A stretch of DNA of 64,000 bases from Hirudinaria manillensis (lineage: Eukaryota; Annelida; Clitellata; Hirudinida; Hirudinidae). The stretch lies in assembly GCA_034509925.1 (NCBI GenBank), contig CM067529.1, positions 6,021,001 to 6,085,000 of the forward strand, given 5' to 3'. The position numbers and the translations under genes were made by a program. Position 1 is the stretch's first letter. Every line of letters begins with the position of its first letter. The notes below the pieces were generated by a model. The model was not told the origin of the DNA. It did not search any database and worked only from the letters and a program-made list of their open reading frames with translations. This document shows, piece after piece, positions 35,729 through 52,800 of the stretch.

Positions 35729-37682
35729 TTAAACAGAAAATAGATCATAAAGAAGAGGAGGCATCTGAAAGTTTGTGGCCCACTCCATGTTGATTTTGTT
35801 TTCTTGAACCGTATGGAGATCCGTTAAAGTGCGTAACTCTATGAGGACAGCGATGACCCTTGCGAAGAAGTTTTTGTCGTTTGGTTTCCTCCGATCGTGA
35901 ATGCGTTGAAGGACATCAATCATCTTCAACTGACTCCTTTCAACCTGCTCAGGAGCCTGTAAGGGGCTTCTATCTAAAATTCAAATTAATTACAGTTGCA
36001 ATTTAGCTTAGAATTACAAAATGATTTTAAATCCGAGGATTATTTATATTACGAAGGTGGTTAAGAATAAAACTACCTCTGAACAAAAGCAGAATGGCTT
36101 TCAAGATGCATTCCTCGTCTTCTGATAAATCAAGTCGCTTGATCATACTGGCAACCTTTAAAATTGAATTGGTCATTACTTGACTAATGTAACAAAAAAA
36201 CCCGTACTAATGTATCAGTTATTTTTGGAGAATAACTGTTTAAGAATAACTCAATAGCCACCTTGAAGACGCTATGAAGAAAATGGTCGTCGTAAATTCT
36301 TGCCATATCCTCGAGATGGACCGTGTATCCGCAGAAGTGAGTGTATATCAAATGATCCGAGTTGAAAGCTCTGTAAGTGGAAATGAGCCATGCTTCGAAT
36401 CTCGAACCTGCATATTCATGAGCCTAATTAGCTTTATTTATGTGCATCTAAATACACATTCGAGGTAAACCTTTGATGAGTTTGATTTGATCATCGATTG
36501 GAAATTCTTTAAAACCAGGTATTGCTTTGGCAAATGCCACAAATCGCTTGACAGCTTTCTCAATGCAGGGTATCATATGCTCCATCATAGCCTTTCTGCC
36601 ATCCAAGTCTATGCCGGTTATGTGATAAATTTTAAAATATTCTTGATATGCTATTGGCTTCAGGGAACCAAATACATTTTCCTGCAGTTGTCTACTCGTC
36701 TGGAAATAATTAATTTAAAATCGAGTGTTATCACCAATGCAGATATAGGTGCTATTTATGTTCCTATAAAAAGGGTCTCCAACCTATGGCCATGTATGGC
36801 CCTCGGGGCTATTTGATGCGGCCCGTGACAACTTACCATATTACTATATGCTGCCCGCCAGATCATTTTCTGTTTCATGTGTGTGCTTCGATGGCCACTT
36901 ATACAAGTATTGATTATTTCCTCATTATTATTATTTCCTTATTCTCCCAATTGTTGCTATTGTTACAGCGTTTAAACAATGCGTTTGTCACAATATGTAT
37001 ACTAAAGTAACATAAGAATATAGTAAAGTATTTTTATGTTTATAAATTACTTTTCAAAATTACAATTTTTCGAGCCACGGACCCCTTAAAAATTTTATGC
37101 ATGGCCCTAGGTAAGCTAAAGGACTGGAAACCCTGCCATGAAAGCAATTTCTCACCAGATATTCCTTCTCCTTGGAGGGCAATTTGTCAAAGAATTCTCT
37201 CGTGTGTGGAGTTTGCAGTCGATGTATGGTCATAATGCCCTCCACGATTTCGTTAACATCTTGTTCATTCAGTGGAATCGAACAAACGTTGCATATCTGT
37301 CCTTGACATTCCGTCGAGACGGCACAATTTTCCAGCTCCTGCTGTTCACGTTGTAATCGTTTGACTTCTCTGATGTCTCTTGATTTTTTTTCGTGAGTAT
37401 ATCTTCCGGTTTTTATGGCTTAAAATGACTAATTATTTTAGATTTAATTTGAAAAATTATATAATATTATATTGCTTAATATTTAAAATAGTAATGATTA
37501 CCATTCTTTGACATTCCTATAGAGACACATTTTTTATATCTACAGGAAGCACAAATGTTTCTCTTTCCGGGTAGTATGGTACAGTTATTTGATCCGAGGC
37601 ATTGGTAACTCTCCTTTCTGTAGAGACTTCTTCGAAAAAAACCCTTAAAGCCAGCATTGTAATTATTGCCACAACATAATTA

Positions 37683-37745
<63 letters not shown>

Positions 37746-38619
37746 TATTATTATTACTAAACACCACTTATCAATAAATAAAGAGAAGTCAATTAATTAG
37801 TGGATTTCGAAGACAAATGTAAAAATAAAGCTTATTTATTTGAAGAACACATCCTTGCAATGTATTTTTCTAAATGTACACATTCATTCCTACATATAAA
37901 GTGTTGTGCATATATCGTTGTATATAAATATTTTAACGTATATGTTATCAACAAATTATTATTTATTGCGCATCTCAAATGCGTTCTTAATAGTTCGGAA
38001 TACCAGATCTTTTAAACATCCCTTTAAATCATACTTATTTAATGATTACGTGTAAACTTAATATTGGACTGCAGATATTATTACTGTCAATTTGAGAGGC
38101 AGATTTTTAATCTTAGTCTTTAAATCCCACCTTCCTAATAGTTTAATGGATAACGATTGAATCAGTATGGATTTGCCAAATAATCTTATCAAATATAACA
38201 ATTAGATATTCACTTACCTTGCAGGCCTCACATGTATTGGCTCCGTAATGGAAACCTGATGCCTTTTCACCACAAACACGGCAAGGTGGAAGCATGGGTG
38301 CCAAAGACTGTGCGGGGAGGCAAGTTTTCGAATCGCGAATGTCAATGTTCCTTTTATCCTTCCTGTTTCCACGGCAGTAAATGGATGTCTTGTCCGCTGG
38401 GAAATGTTCCATATTTTGACTGCATCTCGTTACATCTTCAACAGAGTTAAATTCATGGGACTTCCGATCAAATTCTGCGGTGTAGTCAGGGAATCTGTCA
38501 ACGCTCGACAAATTGTTACTTCTTATAAATGATAATCTTCTGCAGTCAAAATTATCATCCGAATTGGGAAATTCGTTTACAGGAGATTGAAAAGAAGTGA
38601 AGTAAATATCCATATTCAA
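35729..38619 (-). CDS. Nuclear hormone receptor with EACKG P-box
   Basis: Ligand-regulated or orphan transcription factor. Seven minus-strand exons: 38218-38619, 37502-37643, 37156-37418, 36471-36699, 36262-36407, 36077-36155 and 35729-35973, summing to 502 codons. An unconserved A/B region (1-108) precedes the two-finger DNA-binding domain: CRVCGEKASGFHYGANTCEA with CKGFFRRS, then a second finger with C-x5-C-x9-C-x2-C spacing. The ligand-binding domain includes the helix 3-5 signature FPIDDQIKLIKGSRFEAWL and the AF-2 helix PPLLYDLF near the C terminus, so it looks activation-competent. The P-box reads EACKG, unlike EGCKG of most NR1 and NR2 receptors and EACKA of ERR. The C-terminal extension AIKTGRYTHEKKSRD resembles NR1-type receptors of invertebrates. 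I cannot name the subfamily. The start is the ATG codon pair at the 5' end of the first long open frame (38619 or two codons in). Confidence 0.92.
36771..37135. mobile_element. Non-autonomous hAT-like element in receptor intron 3
   Basis: About 365 bases between exons 3 and 4 of the nuclear receptor. The left end reads AGGGTCTCCAACC then ATGGCCATGTATGGCCC; the right end, read inward on the minus strand, begins CAGGGTTTCCAGTCC and includes AGGGCCATGC. The GCGGCCCGTGAC block near the left end and GAGCCACGGACCCC near the right are typical of hAT-type ends. It has no transposase ORF. I could not see a clear 8-bp target duplication, so the exact ends and the family are tentative. Confidence 0.5.
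37678..37758 (+). repeat. (ATT)n microsatellite
   Basis: Nearly pure ATT/TTA triplet array of about 80 bases in the intron between the first and second receptor exons. Confidence 0.95.
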
Positions 38620-40530
38620 TTCCTCTTAAAATACGAATTTGTGAGTTTCAGATGCAGTATCTGACTAGCGAAGATTCAACTGAGAAGGTATGCCGAATAA
38701 AATTGAAATGCGTGGCAGCCACTCGACTGCGAGTGTGTCAAGTGATTCATTAATAAATAAAAGAATCACATTTCTGAGTTTATCAATCCAGCGAATAAGA
38801 CGAACTTTATACTTGTTAAACATTAACCAGAACGTAAATTTATATTAATTTAATTTTTAATAAATTATAAGGCATATTTTTTGTAATCTGAATTAAAAAT
38901 TTTGAACGAGCATTTTTGAGGGCCATGTCGCTATCAAGCTAATTAAACGAGGACTGTACCTCAATTCACTTCAAGTAGATACGATAGCAAGCGAATTGGA
39001 GATCTTATTATCGAACATTTACCGTTATCTAGCAATTATTCATAGCAAGCTTGAGTTAACCTGAGTTAAGTCTAAAGTTATATAATTCGCGAATTTCTGT
39101 AAATATCATAACTTTCTACGGAAAAGTCGCAGGTTCAATAAATAGTTCTCAGTCCTCGTTTTTTTTAATTTCAACATTATCCGTGCCGGATAATCCGGTC
39201 TATATTAGCAGTCTCTAAATATTTGCACTTAAAACTTGAAAAGATATGGTCTTCCAGCTTAGTAGGCCCATCGAATGGCTCATTTGTTGCGTGAAAGCAT
39301 AAAAAAATAAATCGCAAGCCATGTATCTACATTTTTTGCTCTTTCTCGGCAAATTCGAAAATTCTGGTTATACCACTGGAAACTCTATATTATTTTATGT
39401 TACTCTATTTTTATTAGCATTTACATATTACATTTAAATAAACAGATTCTAAATGGCAGTAAACTGTATGATCACAATGGTGAAAACAATCATGTGCTCC
39501 TTAACCTCCGCTTTGAACTCAAAATCTAGCTCCTTTATTGATCAAAGTTGAAGGTTTAAAATTAGATACAGATAAATTTATTGAATCCATAAAACAGTAA
39601 GAAACATTAAAATATATCACAGACACCGAGATCTATTTTGGTGATCAAGATTTTTGACTTTCCTCCTTAACTAATCAATTGGTGTTTTGTTTTTTCTATT
39701 ATAGTCGCAAATAGTCTATCTTCGATGAAGTTGTGTTTTTTTTTTATAAGAATTCGACTTCTACATGCGTCATTTCAAGAGTCGAAAAACTTCTAACTAA
39801 TTGCTTTAAAGCAAGTTATATCTGGGTATGAGCAGTAACCGAATAATCACCGGAGTCGATATGACAAATAGCTCGAAATCATGATTTTAAAGCTTTTTCA
39901 TCCGATAAACAAGGTCCATTTTATATAGAATTTTACATATATTAGTACAGCATTTTATAAATTGACTTGACTAACTAAAAGACTTTATATAACATAATAA
40001 TAATTTATAAGGGATAACACCACTCAACTAACACTAGTCGCAAACAAATGCATAAAAAATTGTTGTTATTAACACAAATATTGCATTTAAAAAATTATAT
40101 TATTTACCAAATTAAAAATAATTTACTTCGTCATTGATGCATCCTTGAAATAACACTACGACTACAATGCCTATGGTAAATAGAGCTTCAAGACGGGCGA
40201 TCATTCGGCTTAACATCGTTTTCAGTTCAGTTGAAATAGTTAGATTATTTGATTTTTTGATAATTTATAGAATTATGCTGTGATATTTTTATGGAAAATG
40301 ACAAACCTGACAAAAAACTTGATTGTTTATTTTCAAAATGAGTATTTCGTTACTATCTATTACACATTAGCTCAACAAAATAATGAGATCAAGTTTATTT
40401 TGCTTAGCGTTATTTAATTGTCTCTAAAATATAACTTTGTGCATTGGATTTTCATTTTATAAAGCGATTATACAAAATTTCAAGTGGCATTCAGATAACC
40501 TATAATTGTTTTATTTTAAGGAGACTTTTC
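38620..40530. other. Intergenic spacer between nuclear receptor and MRPL36
   Basis: Very AT-rich 1.9 kb divergent spacer containing the receptor promoter on the left and the MRPL36 5' region on the right. A small palindrome CCGGATAATCCGG lies near 39186. I see no gene. Confidence 0.55.
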
Positions 40531-40878
40531 ATGATGCTCCAAGTGTTTAGGAATATCATCTCATCTTTAACCAGATCTTGCAGGCCTTCCACCCTGCAAG
40601 CTGGTCATGCCACTCGGACTGCCTGGGGTTTAAATTTGACTCGAACTATGTCTACATCATTGACAAAGTCCCACAACCAAGGACTTCTTAATAGCCTTCA
40701 AACATGCAGCAATTTCCAGCAATTGAGATTTTACAAGATGAAGAAGATACTGAAGCGAAGATGTCCCTCTTGCTACTTCATTTGGAAAGAAAATAGGTTA
40801 CAGGTAGAATGCAGAAAAGAGCCAAGACACAAACAGAAAAGAATTTTGCCAAAAAGCCAAATATTTAGTGAAGATTAA
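40531..40878 (+). CDS. MRPL36: Mitochondrial large-subunit ribosomal protein bL36m
   Basis: Single coding exon of 115 residues. The C-terminal 36-residue block, KMKKILKRRCPSCYFIWKEN followed by RLQVECRKEPRHKQKR, is a bL36 domain: three cysteines are visible (CPSC and VEC), with the histidine of PRHKQ as the fourth zinc ligand. The preceding 75 residues are rich in Arg, Ser and Leu with few acids, as expected for a mitochondrial targeting sequence, and match the long N-terminal extension of animal MRPL36 (human 103 residues). The ATG at 40531 is preferred. An upstream in-frame ATG at 40444 would add a hydrophobic stretch, but a splice acceptor-like TTATTTTAAG ends at 40520, suggesting a 5' UTR intron. 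The protein sits near the central protuberance/GTPase side of the large subunit. Confidence 0.9.
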   Translation: MMLQVFRNIISSLTRSCRPSTLQAGHATRTAWGLNLTRTMSTSLTKSHNQGLLNSLQTCSNFQQLRFYKMKKILKRRCPSCYFIWKENRLQVECRKEPRHKQKRILPKSQIFSED

Positions 40879-41995
40879 CTGTGTTATGTCAAAGATTTTG
40901 AATCTACATAATGTAAAATTTTGAGTGATTTTGACTGCATGTGGTCAAATGATGAAAACCAATAAACACTAAGAAAAGAGAAATTCATTTTTGTAAATCT
41001 GTTGTCTAGTGCTCCTAGAATTCCTTTGTGTCTATTTAATAAACTTAATATATGTTGATAAATTGAAAAATCTGCAGTTGGAGGAACTAACATTAAGATT
41101 GAACACCAAGAAGCTTATTAGAGCCATATGCTCTGCTGTTAGATTAACAGAGGATTTACTGAGCTGGAGAATTTATATCAGACGCACTGCAGCGAGTGTT
41201 GAAGGTGAATGTTGCGCGAAAACTGAGAAGTGACTGTTCGTTAACTACTAATATCTGCAAATCAATCAGAGAAGCAGGGGAGGGGTCACGTTAGTGCTGA
41301 AAAGGTGAAAAGTCATAAGTTGACTTGTGTCAATGCAATGTCCCATTGACAACCCTCCGTTAATGATTCCCGTCACTAGTGAGATAGGCACATCCATTCA
41401 ACTCTAATTGCTGTGATATTAAAAAATTGTTATAATTTGAAAAGAAACGAATAGTTGGATATTTGAAGATAATGAATCAACTATTATAAATGTGGGTTAA
41501 AAAACGTAACTTTTTCGTGTGTGCTGGTAAGACCTAACATAGAAAGATTAGAAACCAGCCTCGATAGGAATTCAAAAGATGATCTGATTACTCCGATTAA
41601 TGGTAGTTCCTTTCCTATGATAGCATTTTTAGAAACTCTCATTTCCTAAATTATTACCCAAATTTACAAATACATGATTTTTGCGAAAGTTGAGCGTATC
41701 AAAATAAAATTCGGATATTTTTTCAATGAATTTTCAAATTACTTCAATAGTTAGTCAATTTCAAATTGGCATCCAATTACAATTTTATTACTTCATATTT
41801 AATTATAGCCATAAAATTTCACGGACAATACTAAGTATTTATGATCGCAAAAACCAATTCAGAGTCTATGCAAGTGTTATGCGCATGCGGCGTTAAGTTT
41901 GTTGTTTTTGTTTCTTGGAGTGTTCGACCTGTTTGCGCTGTCACTAATACGATCAAAGTTAGGGTCTGTCAAACAAAATTGTCGATAAAGATATA
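40879..41995. other. Spacer between MRPL36 and KDM2
   Basis: Holds the MRPL36 3' UTR (an AATAAA lies near 40961) and the KDM2 promoter. An ORF at 41009-41233 has no recognisable domain and is not supported as a gene. Confidence 0.5.
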
Positions 41996-46088
<4,093 letters not shown>

Positions 46089-46856
46089 ATTTTGCGCAAA
46101 ATTATGGGCCCCTTTTGAAATTAGTCTTAAGATTTTATTAGCTTTCTGGAACTAACAGTTGCACACTGATCTTTTTTTTTTACAAAATGTACATCGTTTT
46201 TCCTTGTAGTTTGACTGCTCAATGTTTTTGTAAATGAATGAGTAACGAATTGAACTGGTGAAATAGATAATTCGGCCGTGAATGCAAAAGCTCAGAATGT
46301 TTTCAGGGAAGTGCCATGAGTTTAGTACTTAGCACCATCCCCTAAATCAGTTAGTGCAAAACGTTTTACTGCTTTACAAGGCTTCGTGAGGGATGTCATC
46401 GTCGGCATCCAATATGTCGAAAAAGTATCGTAAAATAGATTTGAAGTTGCGTGAAAAAAGGATAAGTGGACCGACGACCCCGTGGCAGATCTTCAGCGCT
46501 TGCCAAAGTGTTTTCTACGTCCCCCTTTCTGAACTGATCAACTAGCGAAATTCAAACGCCAAGCAATATTAAATCTTTTAATAGTGACACAACGTTACAT
46601 CAAAAATATTTTTAATTTTCACGTCACCGCTCCCATAAAACTTAACTTGATTGACAAGATATTGCTATACAACATGTGAAAAATACCCCTGTGTTTTACG
46701 TGGATTAAGGGCAAACAAAACAAAGGCAAACTTGTGTGAACGTCACATCATTCGATGGAAGAAACCCGATAGAATTAATTCTCGCAAATGAGAAATTAAA
46801 AAGCAACTTTTTTGAAAACCAAAATTTTATATGATACAATCAGATGTTAGTCACGT
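46089..46856. other. Convergent 3' spacer between KDM2 and KNTC1
   Basis: Searched by eye for an F-box or LRR continuation of KDM2 on the plus strand; none seen. It holds the 3' UTRs of two convergent genes. Confidence 0.55.
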
Positions 46857-49800
46857 TCAAGCCAGCGTAGCATTGAAAGCACTTATATTAAGTACACTTT
46901 GGAATTCCTGAATGAAAGATTCTTGGCTGAAAAAGTACCTCTCTGACGTGGTGTTCAAGTCTTCAAAACCTGTCATGTTGAGTGAATCTGACATGGTCAG
47001 ATCCAAGTTGCGAAGTGCTAGCGTTGGAGATTTTGCAACCTCCTCTTTCATAGAAAATTTTATCTGGTCACAAAGAGGATTCACCAGTCCTTCTCCAGTC
47101 CATTTTTCTATGCGTGACAGAACCTGTCCTTTGTAATCTTTGCTCAGGTAGAAACTGAAATCCATTTCCGGAAAATCCTTTGACACGAGCGCGATTGCAT
47201 AAGCGCATGGCTCCATATTAAGCTCTGAGAAATAAGAGGCTGCATTTATAACATGCTCCTTGTGGTGCTTGTTCATTGCAATACATCCAGGATAAGCTAG
47301 GAATGCACTAAAAGCTCGGAAGCACAACAATTTAGAGCTCGAATCACGAGCCATAATCTTGGAAAATAGTGTGACAATCACTTCTTGAAACCAAGTTAAT
47401 GCAGAACTGTTGCAAATTATGTGTTTAAGAGAATATCTGCAAATAAAATATTAACCTTGATTTTAATTCCTTATTATATAAATTATTGACATATTAACTG
47501 ACCTCTGCAAACCATGTACAAGAACAGTTGAGAGAGCAAAATGCTCATTATCAGTTAAAGTCTGCATCAACAACTGTAGAATGTTGACATCAAAGATTTC
47601 ATAAGAAACAGCAAAACTAGCAGCCAACGTAGGTGCAATTGTAGATGCTCCCCTGAACTTAAATCGTGTTAGAACTTTTAAGAGATTCACTTTGTCCACC
47701 TGAGAAGAGAATTCTTCGACCCTCTCAGAAATGCCCAACTTCTCAAGATGAGCACATGCAATCAAATTAGTCACAAAAGTAATCAATTGACTCCTTGTAT
47801 AACTCAGCTGAATGGCAGCAAAGCCTGGAGAAAAGAGTCTGAGCAGACATCTCATCGCCCTAAGTCTGCATTCAGAAAACCTTTCGTTATCAAGGATAAT
47901 ATCCTTGAGATATGCCATGGCTCTGTCCGTGTTTACATGGCAGAGAATGTGGACGGAGAGCAGTAATCGCCTTTCTTCATTGATATCATTCAGTTCCCTG
48001 GAATCAAAGAAATGAAGGGACAAATTTAACCACTTTAATATGTAATTCATTTAAATAGTGCCATATTTAGCCACATAAACAGCATCAAAATTTCTTATTA
48101 AATCTAGACCAAAATTAGATTCAACTACACTCCACTTGAAATGTTGAAATCCATCACAAGGTTAAATGCTTAATAAATGAAAGATTTCCAAATTATTGAT
48201 ACCTGCTCTCATGCTCGAGACCCTCCACCATTGAAACATTTTCAACTTCCTGTTGGACTTGACGATTAGAAGGCATCCATTTTTCCAAGAGATCCATTTG
48301 AATCTTCTCGAGATCCACTTCAAAGAGAGCAGCCAAGTGCTCAACTGCAACATATATCCTTGAATCTTCCAAATAGAAGTGCTTCTTTATTTTCCAGATT
48401 TCATCAATTGATTCGTGTTCGTACAATCTTTTGAGCAGTCTCTCTGTGTAATTAGCATGCAAAACAGACCCATCTGTGAAATCATTTTCTAAGATCTTCA
48501 AAAGATCTCGAAATCCTCTCTCATTAAAGATTTGAGTTGCTAAAAGCCTCTTGCGATTGTATAAACAATTGGAATAAACTTTAGAGGCAGCTTCAGAGCC
48601 TCCATTTTTCATCCACACCTGGCTGAGTGATTCACATAATTCATACAATCTCAGCTTTTGTTTTAGATGATTTTCTGGCAGTTTATCAATCATTGAGTCA
48701 CAAACCTATAAATCAATTTTAAAAATTAATCAATAGATTTGAAAATTCAAATTCATTGCTAGGATTCCAACAAGTTTAAAATGTGTTAACAACCTTAACA
48801 GCATCAGCTATGGATGCAATGGAATGATTTAAGTTGATGAGAAGAGTAATTGTTTCTTCTGGAATTTCATGACCACATCTTTCAACCAGGTCCAGAGCAG
48901 AATCCAGTATTCTCATCATGGCCATAATAAGAATGCTGTCCTCAGAAATTTTCAAAGCAGGAGCAATTGATCGCCACAAATCTACAGAATTTTCGTTCAA
49001 CTCTCGCTTAATGATGCTCCATATCTCGTTGGTAAAGAGAATATGGAATGGCAGTCTGCCATCATTTGGATTCATCTTCTTCTTGGATTCATCCCTGAGC
49101 CATCTCGTATTTGTCAAGTTACTGTGTTTTTCCTTTCTAGTTATCTCCGAGGCAAAAGAAATAGGATTGTTTATGTTGCGATTGTTTGCAATAGGTTTGT
49201 ATGACTTAAGGAAATTTAAGAGGTTCAATTTGTCTAAGGAGCCAAATTGTAAATGTTCTGGGACTGCAAATCTACACTCAATTTCATTTATACAATTCAG
49301 GATGAAATCAATCTTTTCGTAATTTCTTCCGTCGGTCGCCTGCAACGAAGACTGAAACAGTTTGAGCAGGGACTCGGGCGATTCAAAACATTTGTAGGCC
49401 TCGTGACATAAGATCATCACCCTTGAAAGAACAGCCGGATTTGTAAATGCTTCTGAAGAAAGGAGAGTCTGCAGGCACAGCAAACAGACTTCCTTCAGAT
49501 CCAATTCAAAATCAAGTGAGAATTGAAAAATATGAGAAACGTTGAATGGCAGACACCGAGCCATGGCTGGAATGCTTTCGATTTTTTTTGATTCAACAAA
49601 AGCAATTTGGTACTGTGCGAGCTTATAAACCCAGTTGCTGTTCAGAGCTAGGACTGGGAAAAATTCTTGGTGCAAGTTCTTGAGGCGATGATATGCAAGA
49701 GCAACCTGAAAAATAAATGATAACTCTTCTCAATCAAATTGAATGCCTCAATATTTTACTATAAATAAGAATTTATACCATCATTCGAGTACAAGGATCA

Positions 49801-52800
49801 TACATCTTAAAATAAATTGTAATTGTTTGACTTACCGTGGCCATTAATTTTTGTTTCTTGGGCTTCCCTTGATTTGAAACAAACGATTTTCCTAGTGTAG
49901 TGATGGCTTCCTTTTCCGAATAACACGAACACAACAAGGAAAGAATTATGTCCGGACATCGCAAAGCTGCAAAAAGCTTTGCAATGAGATTCGAAGCAGA
50001 GGATTTTAAAAGATCATAAATGTTGCTAAGTAGTTCTTGGCTCTCCTCTCTTTCCGATCCGACAATTGAAAATTCTGATGACGATATCCCCAGAACACCG
50101 GACCGTTCGACGTTTTCAAATCTTCTCAATTTGCGGAAAGACTCAAAGAAGGCAATGGTATACACCTGAAGAGACAGCTGGTCGTGCCTCTTTGTCTGTA
50201 AAATATCAGCAAGTGCAACAAATTCTTGAATGGGTGAATTGTTATAATTTTGCAAGATATCTTTCACAAGATGAGAAACTTCAGTCCATGTAAACATTAG
50301 ACCGGTTGCATCGGGTGTCATCTCTAATTTGTTCACGATTTCGGCTTCATCTTCGCTGATCTTTGAATTGTAATCAGAGGAAGCTTCATAAATCTTGAAG
50401 ATCAACTTGATCAATCTCTGCTCATTTAGACACCTTTCCATGTCCATCAGGGAATAACTTGGTAAAGATTTGGACATAGTTTCAATTAAGGTTGGTAACA
50501 AATCCATGCCCTGACCAGATATGCAAATTTTATGCATCTCTTTTATCAGGGCATCATGATGAGTATTACAATCTTGAAGTCTTTGTTTGTCCAAATAAGA
50601 TCCAAACTCATCTAATTGGCAGTTTGGCAAATCCTGAGAAAGTCTTTTCTTACAAGATTGCATAGCACGAGGATTTCTGTCAAATGAAAATGAATCTCTT
50701 GCACTCGTCATACCATGTTTTTCTGACTGATATGACAACACGTCAATGGCAACTTGACGGTATCTCCTGCTGTTTTCTTTACTTGAAAACCTCGAGAACC
50801 CGTTCAATTCCCCCAGTTCGACCAAACTATCACCTAGTACTTCTTTAATGAGAGATGACTCTGAATTCATAAGAAAAACATTAAAATTAAAAGTGAATCT
50901 TTTGGTAATTAAATGATAACAACGATAACAATACCTTCAGAACCGATCGTATCAATAGAATCCACTTTGTCAAACAAGTCCATAACATCATCAACGTCTC
51001 CCTTTGAGCAGAGGAAATCTGCCTTCAAGTAAAAGACTTCCGAAACTGAGTGCTTTCCATGTTCTGCCAACTTCAAACAATCCTCAAAGCAGTGTTCACC
51101 ATCAGTATTCATAATTTTTTCCATAATAAGATCAGGACTACTCAAATGTTGCTGGCATCTGGACAAACCGTACCCCGATAGCATCATTTCCAACGACGCA
51201 GAGAAATATCTCTCCCTTATCGAATTTACGAGCGGATGATTGGTAGAAAGTAATTCATTAACGAGACTCGTCAGCTGATCGTTCCACGGCACAGATGCAA
51301 ATCTTAGCAGGGATTCCATTGAGCTGCACTTCCAAGCAAAATTCGTAATGCATCTGAAATTGTTGTAAAAAGTTGGTTAAAACAAATCATAGCTTTTGTT
51401 TATCTTAAGCATTAAGTATAAAAATTTTATGTTGAGGATTATCAAATCAAAAATCTCAACTATAAGTTGCAGAAACAAAGATGCAACTTAAATCAGGATG
51501 GATATGCAAAACATTCATTATATAAATATATGAATATCCATTTATTTTGAAAAAAATAATTTATTAAATTAATATATCATTAGTATTTTCAACATTGATA
51601 ATATAAAACTAATGAAATCTAACCCTTCCATCAAAGAAAGATATTAATAATAAAAAACGTTAATTATATATAGGAGAGTTACAAGAGACGAATGTTATTC
51701 AAGCAATAATAATAATATAAAAAGAAAATTACCTGATAATCTGTACTAGCTTCTCCACATGGGCATCATCTGCAGATATTTTCATCTCTATGTACTTGAA
51801 TGACACTTCATCGGGATCCACGTTCTTTTCCAACAAGTAAGGTTTTATGACCTCCTTCATCGCCTGCTCCACCAATTCCACTGCAACAATCCTATCCAGC
51901 ATCCTGAACGCTACGGTCTCAACGCTCTCAACTTCGAGAGTAGACAACGTGAACAGGCAGCCGTATTTCGTCTTCAGATCGTTCACTTCGTGCAAAGTCG
52001 TGGCGAGACTTTGAATTCTCGTAAGAGGGTCGTTGTCTGCACCGTTGCTAGCCGCCACAGCTGACAAGTGGCACATCTTAGCAGCCACCTCGTGGAAACT
52101 AAGAGTTCGATCGACATTATCGCTTACGGGATCCATGCAGAGGTCATTTTCCCACGAATCAAAAACTTGGCAAAGGGAAATAGCATTTTGAGGCCAAAGA
52201 TATGGCTCTGATAGTTCAAGCTGTCTAGCTCTCTCGTGAATCCAGAGGGCTATATGGTGAACAGATTCCAACTGTTGTATGACCTCAGGAATTACAACCT
52301 TCTTTAGAAACATTATGATACTCGAAGATGAAACTTGCTTTGGTATCGACGAGAGGATCGTGCACACCTCCATCTTCACTAAATCATTCAACTTATGAGC
52401 ATCAATGTTTATAATTTCACTTCTATGTCTGCTCCAAATCACTTCAGCAGATTCTAGCCATCCCTTTTTGATGAACTTCATAAATGTAATTCTAACAGGA
52501 GATTTTGAAAAATGTTTCCAGTCTCTAACATCAAAATCACAGGAAACAGTAACATAAGTTCCAAGCCTGTGAAGTGCATTGTTGAGGTGATTTCTCAACG
52601 CCGTAATTTTCCTACGACCGCAGTCCGAAGAATGTTCCAGTTCGTCCAGCTTGGACTTGATGGCATTCAACAGATGGGTTGTGTGTTCCAAACTTGGTAA
52701 CATCAAAGTCAGCAAGTTCTCCAAATCATCGCACGTGACAAACGTTAGCTTCAAGCACTGGAATAGCTCGGAAAGTACTTTGTTATATTTAAGGTCTTCT

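Noticed and set aside
38143-38217. Extension of the receptor's first exon beyond the first zinc finger
   Set aside because: The frame runs into intron sequence; a strong donor (AAG|GTAAGTG) at 38218 leads directly into the second-finger exon.
41009-41233. ORF between MRPL36 and KDM2
   Set aside because: No recognisable family and no splice signals tying it to either gene.
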